Positions 58,432-64,000 of a DNA stretch of 64,000 nt are shown here, one piece after another. Below the pieces are notes generated by a model. The model searched no databases, had not been told where the DNA came from, and saw nothing but the letters and a program-made list of their open reading frames with translations. How positions within the stretch are numbered: position 1 is the stretch's first letter; each line of letters begins with the position of its first letter. Both the position numbers and the translations under genes were made by a program. This stretch comes from Solea solea (taxonomy: Eukaryota > Chordata > Actinopteri > Pleuronectiformes > Soleidae), in assembly GCF_958295425.1 (NCBI RefSeq), contig NC_081149.1, positions 8,003,654 through 8,067,653 on the forward strand. Direction: 5' to 3'.

Positions 58432-61400
58432 GTTTGTGGCCCTTTTAATTAATAAAACACTGGTAGAAATGCATGCAAGATTTCTGAAAACTGATATTAA
58501 TCAAAAATGATCTTATCATTGCTCCCACCTCTCTTTCTCCTCTCTTCTACCCCAACCCGTCACAGCAGATAACACTTTGGTTCTGAGATATCCAGAATGT
58601 TTTTTCTCTCCACTTTTGCCAAATGCTTCCTCATTGTGTTCCTGTTGGGTCTATAAAGTAACTTGAGATAACGTAACGTTATCAATTGGTGCTATGTAAA
58701 TAAATACATTTCCTCAACTGAAATGATCTAAATAGTATTCTATCTTGATGTCACTTCCAAGTGAGTCATAGTTAAGAATGAATGTTTTACAGGTTCATTA
58801 TGTCTATCTAAGCTCTATATAGATAAACATATACAGTATATATATAACCTGTAAGGCTGTAGACATGATTTACAGCTTATTCTGTGTATTAAGGTTGGTG
58901 ATAAATTGGTTGGTTTTTTCATACATTCTGCATTGATGTAGTGACGGCACATAATCACTTCTATCCACGAGTTAATAGCAGACGCAGCTTGACTTGTTTT
59001 TTTAGCGATGGAACATTTCGTCTCTGTATGCTCCGACCATGACCCTCGAAAGGAATAAGAATTGACAAACCCTTTGTCGTCTCATTAACAGAGAATAAAG
59101 ATCGAGCGCCCACATGTTCCTGTGATCAGAGAGGAGTCGGCGCTTCCCAGGGTAAAGCGTCCATCACTGGAGAGCTTCAACACAAACTATCTGCTGCCTC
59201 GCAAACCAGTGGTTTTGGAAGGAATCATTGATCACTGGCCGGCGCTCAACACACACCCATGGAGGTCTGATGATTACACAACATTTATGCTTATTCTTTC
59301 AAAAAAACATTGTGTGGTTTGTAGGTTTTTCTTCTGTATTCAATATTTAAGTTAATGTAAATGTGTCAAAATTAGTGCTGACACAATCTGACATTTCAGG
59401 TGTTCTGTTGTTTTTGTAGGATTAAAATGAAAGGAAATATCAATCAATCAACATGTCTCTTATTTGCCACGAGGCATGGTCATGTGGTTTTGTGTTTAAT
59501 TCTGGATTGATAATAACAACAACAGTGGAAATAATCATATCAATCGTCTGTGTGCGTTGCGAGGCGAGGCGTACACCTGTAGTCATCCACTCCACTTGTG
59601 CCTCACCATGTAATTAGACTGTTTGATCAAATCCAGCTGAGAGGGAGAAAACCTGCTGGAGTGCTCACTTCCTGCATGCGGCATACATTTAACATCACTT
59701 TGACAAAAAGCAGCGACGTGTACGGAGTACGTTTCTGCCTTTAAAATGTCAAAACAGCATAAACAGCTTAGTTGTTTTTTCTTCCCACTATCATCCTTAT
59801 TCCTCACTCGACAGTCTGATATAACTGCATCTCTGTTTAAGACATGTGCCTTACAGTCTTTTATTCCTCCCCTCCTCCTGCAAAGCATAGAGTATTTGAG
59901 GTCCGTGGCCGGTTGTCGAACTGTTCCCGTTGAGGTGGGATCCAGGTACACGGACGAGGAATGGTCACAGGCGCTGCTCACGGTCAATGAATTCATCGAT
60001 CGATATATCTGCAATAAAGTAAGTGCATCCGCATGAACGCAAAGGTAACAAACAGCACAATTTCAGTTTCTAACAGGGGGTATTTTCGTGTTATGTTTCC
60101 CCAGGATGGAGGGAAAGGTTTGGGCTATCTGGCTCAGCACCAGCTTTTCGATCAGGTACGGTTCGATATTTCACTTTTCAACTAATTTAAACATAATGAT
60201 GAAAATGTTGATGAGTCTGTCGGTCATCTAATTGTTCATTCAGCTAACGTTTCCAGCAGCACAGTGAAATGTGTTGCACCACATTGCTTCGAAACAGTAT
60301 TGACTCCTCGGAGCTAATTTTACCATGGAAGTCAATAACATTGTCAGGGTTGAACTTTACAAAATGGCCTCCCCGTCGAGCTAAAAGCTGCTTTTTAGGC
60401 CACTGATCATTTAGAATGAGGCAAAACGAGGAATCATCACACAACCAGGAATCAGCAGCAACGTCTTATACAGTGTGTAGTGTTCAGCATCTGCCCTCAC
60501 AGTGCCTTCATGATTTATTACAGTGAGTGAGTGAAATGAGTGAAAGATGACGATATGCAGTGTTGCATGGCTGTGTTTTAAATAAATAACACATGCAAGG
60601 GTTAACATTTAAATCATGCTTTTCTAGTACACTGTATTCTTGCTGTGCACCTGTTCACACTTGTTCATACAGCGCGTCTATATAAAGCACATTGTTCTCT
60701 CACTTAATTAGGCCTTATCCACGCAGAAACAACAACTTTGCCCAATACCAGCCTTTTCTTTTTCAGCGTTTTCTGAAGTTGTGTAGTGGTTGTGTACAGT
60801 ACATGAAAAATTTAAGCGTGGTGTTTTGAGATGGCCTTGTTTTCTAAAAATAGTGTTGTGTGGATAAGAAGCTGATACGATACAGATTCTTCTAAACTCA
60901 TTGTCATGTGTACGAGCACATGACATTCACACACTCCCAGATGCTATTTTCGTGTTTATTGTCTTGCCCAAGGACACTTCGGCACATGGACTGGAGTATA
61001 GTCTTCTGAGCCACAGCTGTTCACAACCTTAGCAGACATTAGGGCCGCAATGGTTAATCAATTAGTAAATTAACCGCCAGCTGTGATAGTGTGATAATCA
61101 ACTTGTTGATTTTAGTGTTTTATTTATAATTAAAAACAAGCTCTTTGTTTTCACAGTTTCTTAAATGTGAATGTGTTCGGTTTGTTTTTGCTCAATGTCA
61201 CAAATAAATCATTAAAAGTAATTAATCTTAGTTTGTGGACAAAAAAAAGACATTTGAAATATTTTAAGGTTTGGGAATCGAGAAAATAATCAACATTTAA
61301 ATTGATTATTTAATTAATCATGATAAATCCACCAGTTGAATTATTATACACTGGAACAAAATTGGTGGAAAGACCAAACCAAGAGAAAATCCAGAGTACA

Positions 61401-63047
61401 AACTTGATTTTACGTCATTATTCAGGGAAGGTAATCTTGATAATCTCAGGAGTTTGTGGGTCTTTTCTAATTGAATCATTCTCTGCAACGTTGCCTTAGA
61501 TACCAGAGCTGAAGGAAGACATCCGCCTCCCTGATTACTGCTGTCTCGGTGAAGACGACGAAGATAACATCACCATAAACGCGTGGTTTGGACCCGGCGG
61601 TACAGTCTCTCCTCTTCACCAGGACCCTCAGCAGAACTTCTTGGCTCAGGTGACGACGACACACCAGCACCACTTAAAGCTCCAGTGCGTGACTTATATA
61701 CCGACCAAATACCAAAAAGTAGGGATGGGTTAGAAAAACAATCTCCTTCCTATCGGTCTTAATTTAAAAGATCTGATATCGTTTCCCAAAACCTTCATAT
61801 CGATCTTTTAATGTATTTAATTTCCTGTATCGTGACAGTAACACAGTTCACAAGAAAAACTTCCACATGCAGCTTTTCTGTTTGTCTTTCATTGTTACTA
61901 CAAAACAACATAACCCTCACAGCATCCTCTGCTGGATAACTGGGTAATTGCAAATAGTCTTCTGTGCTTCTAGGCTGAATATTATTGAATTCGGCCATGT
62001 TTCTACAGTTTGAGCTTGAATGATCACAGAGTTGCATTATGTGGTCATATTAACTAAAAAGTGTGTTAGTGTAGCTACTTTGGGGTAAATTTTTTAATGT
62101 AACATTAATAATTAGACGTTAGAGAGATCCAAATTGAAAGAAAAATGAAAAAAAACACCAAGCAAAAATAGGTAGGGGAACTGAAATATCTCCAAATGAA
62201 TCAATATCAAATGAGTGAAATCTAATGAAATTGGGACTGAATCAATTCAGGAAGTGAATAGTGAAACTCTAGTCCTGCTTTTTTTTATTATTACTATTAA
62301 CAGGATCCACTTTTGAAATGTTTCTTGTTTGCGTCTTGGTGATTTTCAGCCATACGCAACCTTTTGCAGGAATGTTGCTTTACAATTGAGAGGTAGCTGC
62401 TCTCTCCTTACGTTAGTCAGTCATGATGTAAAATAAAAAAACTCCTCTGCACAGCACTGGAATGTTGTGGGGTTACACAAGAAAAACAAAACACTGCAGT
62501 ATTGAAGAACAGAGAGCAAAAGAGTCGTGTGGAGCTATAATTGAACAAATTTGGCAATGGCTTGACTGCAACAGATATTCGTTAAGATTTTAAAAAGCCA
62601 CGCACTACAGCTTTAACAGATCCAGTGAATGTTAGAGATGACTTACGTGATCGCAGCTTGTTCACAACATGGCGTGTCCCCCCCCCCTCTGTATATGATG
62701 TGTTAGGTTGTGGGAAGCAAATACATTCGCCTTTATTCCCCGGAGGACACAGACAAGCTGTACCCTCATCAGTCACAGCTGCTTCACAATACTAGTCAGG
62801 TAGGATTGACAGCCCCGTCGAGATAGAACACGTTGAGATTGCAAATATGCAGCGTTTCCCAGTTCTGACTCCCTCCGTGCAGGTGGAGGTGGAGAATCCA
62901 GACACGGAGCTTTTCCCGGCGTTTGCCAAAGCTCCGTTTCTCGAGTGTGTCCTGCACCCCGGGGACGTGCTGTTCATCCCCGTCCAGCACTGGCATTACG
63001 TCCGATCCTTGGAGCTCAGCTTCTCCGTCAGCTTCTGGTGGTCTTGA
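57958..63047 (+). CDS. kdm8: KDM8 / JMJD5, JmjC-domain protein (7 coding exons, complete)
   Basis: JmjC-family 2-oxoglutarate/Fe(II) oxygenase. The family member is a nuclear arginyl hydroxylase (reported substrates RCCD1 and RPS6), also reported to demethylate H3K36me2 and to act in cell-cycle control; those roles are literature knowledge, not visible here. Joined exons: 57958-58431, 59092-59264, 59886-60018, 60105-60155, 61500-61649, 62707-62799, 62883-63047, giving about 412 residues (human 416). Residues 1-158 form the helical N-terminal region ([16 protein letters not shown]); the JmjC core follows. Fe ligands are H317 and D319 (HQD) and H396 (WHYV). The 2OG-binding lysine is K332 ([10 protein letters not shown]), with Y268, S314 and N323 also kept. 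All match human positions minus 4. It ends in FWWS as in other vertebrates. The start is fixed by a TAA immediately upstream in frame (57955-57957); a second in-frame ATG at 57976 has a G at +4. All introns are GT-AG. No frameshift seen, so it appears functional. Confidence 0.95.
58432..59091 (+). other. KDM8 intron 1, with a LINE-type 3' tail
   Basis: GT-AG intron. About 58541-58710 resembles the common teleost LINE/SINE 3' tail: a C/T-rich run, then AACTTGAGATAACGTAACG, GGTGCTATGTAAATAAATA. A short TATA/ATAG-rich stretch lies near 58820-58850. Nothing coding seen. Confidence 0.55.
59092..59264 (+). CDS. kdm8: KDM8 coding exon 2
   Basis: Begins after CATTAACAG with AGA ATA AAG in phase 0 and encodes [10 protein letters not shown] through the RPSLESF and [14 protein letters not shown] motifs that open the JmjC catalytic half. 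It ends in phase 2 after TGG AG at a GTCTGA donor, which is weaker than the other donors of the gene. The split codon AG|C gives the serine of the conserved W-S-(I/L)-E-Y junction, which confirms the pairing with exon 3. Confidence 0.9.
59886..60018 (+). CDS. kdm8: KDM8 coding exon 3
   Basis: Begins after CTGCAAAG with C-ATA-GAG and encodes [18 protein letters not shown] followed by [10 protein letters not shown], near-invariant in vertebrate KDM8. It ends phase 0 at AAA|GTAAGT, a perfect donor. The 143-codon open frame on the opposite strand (59583-60014) is a shadow of this exon and its flanks. Confidence 0.95.
60105..60155 (+). CDS. kdm8: KDM8 coding exon 4 (51-base microexon)
   Basis: A 17-codon exon between a CCCCAG acceptor and a CAG|GTACGG donor, phase 0 at both ends, encoding [28 protein letters not shown] is a KDM8 signature; its tyrosine (Y268 here) corresponds to human Y272 of the active site. 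Too short to be found by open-frame search; recognised from protein similarity and splice signals. Confidence 0.93.
60156..61499 (+). other. KDM8 intron 4, with repeat fragments
   Basis: Longest intron (1344 bases). Near 60620-60690 is a tail-like sequence (CTGTTCACAC, GCGTCTATATAAAGCAC). About 60956-60995 holds GTCTTGCCCAAGGACACTTC, a phrase typical of the tRNA-derived teleost SINE family also seen at 48307-48460. The rest is AT-rich without exon signals. Confidence 0.45.
61500..61649 (+). CDS. kdm8: KDM8 coding exon 5 (HxD iron-binding exon)
   Basis: Exactly 50 codons, phase 0 at both ends (TTGCCTTAG acceptor, CAG|GTGACG donor). It encodes [13 protein letters not shown], an acidic loop (GEDDEDN) and the catalytic stretch [18 protein letters not shown]. 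Iron ligands: His codon at 61617-61619 and Asp codon at 61623-61625. S314 and N323, matching human active-site S318 and N327, are also here. Confidence 0.95.
61650..62706 (+). other. KDM8 intron 5
   Basis: 1057 bases, AT-rich. Contains a fragment near 61723-61805 (AGGGATGGGTTAG, then TATCGGTC and TATCGATC) resembling a dispersed 'TATCG' repeat, and a run of C near 62679-62688 shortly before the exon 6 acceptor. Nothing coding seen. Confidence 0.4.
62707..62799 (+). CDS. kdm8: KDM8 coding exon 6 (2OG-lysine exon)
   Basis: 31 codons, phase 0, after a GTGTTAG acceptor preceded by a run of C residues, ending CAG|GTAGGA. Encodes [18 protein letters not shown] then [14 protein letters not shown]332 is the expected 2-oxoglutarate-anchoring lysine (human K336). 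Confidence 0.94.
62883..63047 (+). CDS. kdm8: KDM8 coding exon 7 (last; stop TGA)
   Basis: Begins after CTCCGTGCAG and encodes [19 protein letters not shown], then [18 protein letters not shown], ending in SFSVSFWWS and TGA at 63045-63047. The third iron ligand is the CAT codon at 62994-62996 (H396). The C-terminal tryptophan pair and terminal serine are as in other vertebrate orthologues, so the protein is not truncated. Confidence 0.95.
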   Translation: MEVENPDTELFPAFAKAPFLECVLHPGDVLFIPVQHWHYVRSLELSFSVSFWWS

Positions 63048-63312
63048 ATTCAAAATATAATATAAAAAAAAATATATTTTGCTACCAGAATTTAAGTTAA
63101 GCTTGTTTTCTCAACCCGGTCGCTGGATAGTTGCCACCGTGTGTTTCTGTAATGCAGAGAGCAGCTTTAAACGCGTGAGCTTGTGTTTTTGCGACCTTCT
63201 GTCGACACTTTTTGACGGATCAATCAGAATTTTTTGAGATGGGTAAGTAATCACCCAAGTATGTTCGCATAGCATTTTGGTAAGAATCTATCAAATTCTA
63301 CTTTGTGGTTCG

Positions 63313-63420
63313 CAGCGTTGCCTCACAGCATGAAGGTGCTGGGTTCAGTTCCCAGTCTGGAACTGTTCTGTGTGGAGTTTGCATGTTCTCCCTGTGTCTC
63401 TGCTGGTTCCTCCCATCATC
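63313..63420 (+). repeat. Teleost dispersed repeat (GTTTGCATGTTCTCC family)
   Basis: Contains GCGTTGCCTCACAGCATGAA, CTGGGTTCAGTTCCCAG and GTGTGGAGTTTGCATGTTCT, phrases of a very common fish repeat. Other fragments of this broad family appear at 14095-14160, 40885-40975 and 46400-46640. Confidence 0.6.
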
Positions 63421-63438
63421 GAAACATGTGTTAATCAC

Positions 63439-63444
63439 AATAAA
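63439..63444 (+). terminator. kdm8: Candidate KDM8 polyadenylation signal AATAAA
   Basis: The first canonical AATAAA after the KDM8 stop, about 390 bases downstream. The A-rich stretch right after the stop (63051-63080) has no exact hexamer. The signal lies between two dispersed repeat fragments, so the 3' UTR may be partly repeat-derived. Confidence 0.35.
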
Positions 63445-63447
63445 CAT

Positions 63448-63572
63448 CCTTTTACTTTAACTTGAGTACATTTTTAAGACCAGTACTTCTTCTTGTACTT
63501 AAGTAAAATGTTGTCAAGACAGTGGTACTTTTACTTAAGTAGAATATCTCATTACTCTTTCCACCGCCAGAC
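63448..63572 (-). repeat. Teleost dispersed repeat (ACTTAAGTAAAAGTAC family)
   Basis: Read on the minus strand it has GGAAAGAGTAATGAGAT, then ACTTAAGTAAAAGTACCAC and ACTTAAGTACAAGAAGTA, phrases characteristic of a widespread fish element. Classification from memory only. Confidence 0.45.
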
Positions 63573-64000
63573 TACATTTCATCCGGATCTAATCCAGATT
63601 ACATACTTTGGCCATTTAACACGTTCAGACGAGTATAATCTCCCTGACATCTGAACGTATCATGATGAATTTCGTCATGCTTATGTAAGATGGTGATAGC
63701 TACAGTATACGCAGGTACAGTTCTGGATCCAGTGGATCTCTCCGTGTGCTCTTGTTTACATAAACGAGTTGTGGCTCTTTGGGCTTAAATGATAAAAACA
63801 TTTCCCGCTTACAAACAAGGTTTTGGCACGAAAAACATCTGGTTAAGGTTAAAAAAAAGACCATGGAGCTGTCACTTTTTCCAAAAATCTATGAATTTTG
63901 CATGATATGCTATTCTTTCATTTCTGATTGTACTTTCTGTTCCTGTTGTACCGTCAGGAACTTCACCAGTGAGACCATGTTAATATGAAAAAGTCTCTGT
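63573..64000. other. Intergenic right edge
   Basis: AT-rich, no exon of a next gene recognised on either strand. The open frame at 63779-63988 has no recognisable domain and no splice context. Confidence 0.5.

Noticed and set aside
59583..60014. 143-codon minus-strand frame
   Set aside because: Antisense shadow of KDM8 exon 3 and intron 2.

Overview
This window is nuclear DNA from a bony fish, most likely a spiny-rayed (percomorph) teleost. The evidence is one spliced vertebrate gene with GT-AG introns and a teleost-type repeat load: piggyBac-type and Tc1-type DNA elements, tRNA-derived SINE sequence, LINE 3' tails, abundant CA/GT/TA microsatellites and ATCC/ATGG tracts. There are no bacterial operons, no CRISPR array and no viral gene cassette. 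Organism assignment below 'teleost' cannot be made from what is visible.

The only gene I can support is KDM8 (JMJD5), on the + strand near the right end (coding 57958-63047). It has seven coding exons giving about 412 residues, close to the 416 of the human protein. Every JmjC active-site residue I can place is present, at a constant offset of -4 from human numbering. A good acceptor directly precedes coding exon 1, and an in-frame stop sits just before the ATG, so at least one non-coding 5' exon should lie upstream. Two in-frame donor choices at the end of exon 1 may give isoforms differing by two residues.

The first 57 kb hold no convincing exon. Many open frames there are chance, shadow or repeat frames. 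Main blocks: 5.1-5.5 kb, end of a LINE ORF2 (minus); 9.4-10.9 kb, a pure (TA)40 tract and two LTR-like segments; 13.4-14.0, 20.9-21.5, 23.7-24.6 and 44.5-45.2 kb, four copies of one TTAA-flanked short-inverted-repeat element; 16.1-16.45 kb, a deleted Tc1-type element; 26.5-27.1 kb, a 21-bp minisatellite with a 103-bp higher-order duplication; 30.8-31.5 kb, a DNA transposon with long termini; 38.0-38.5 kb, a long-inverted-repeat element with a central hairpin; 48.3-48.5 kb, a tRNA-type SINE nested in a LINE tail; 54.4-55.1 kb, a GT-seeded triplicated repeat; 57.3-57.8 kb, a LINE 3' end just upstream of KDM8.

The most informative structural result is the TTAA element family. Copy 3 sits exactly inside the TTAA of another, smaller piggyBac-type element, so the pre-insertion site can be read directly. 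Copy 3 is also longer and carries a roughly 60-codon open frame that the other three copies lack, and may represent a more complete ancestor. I found no evidence for a wholly new gene system. The unexplained remainder is AT-rich intergenic DNA with a few homeobox-motif-rich or GC-rich stretches that could be enhancers but need cross-species alignment.
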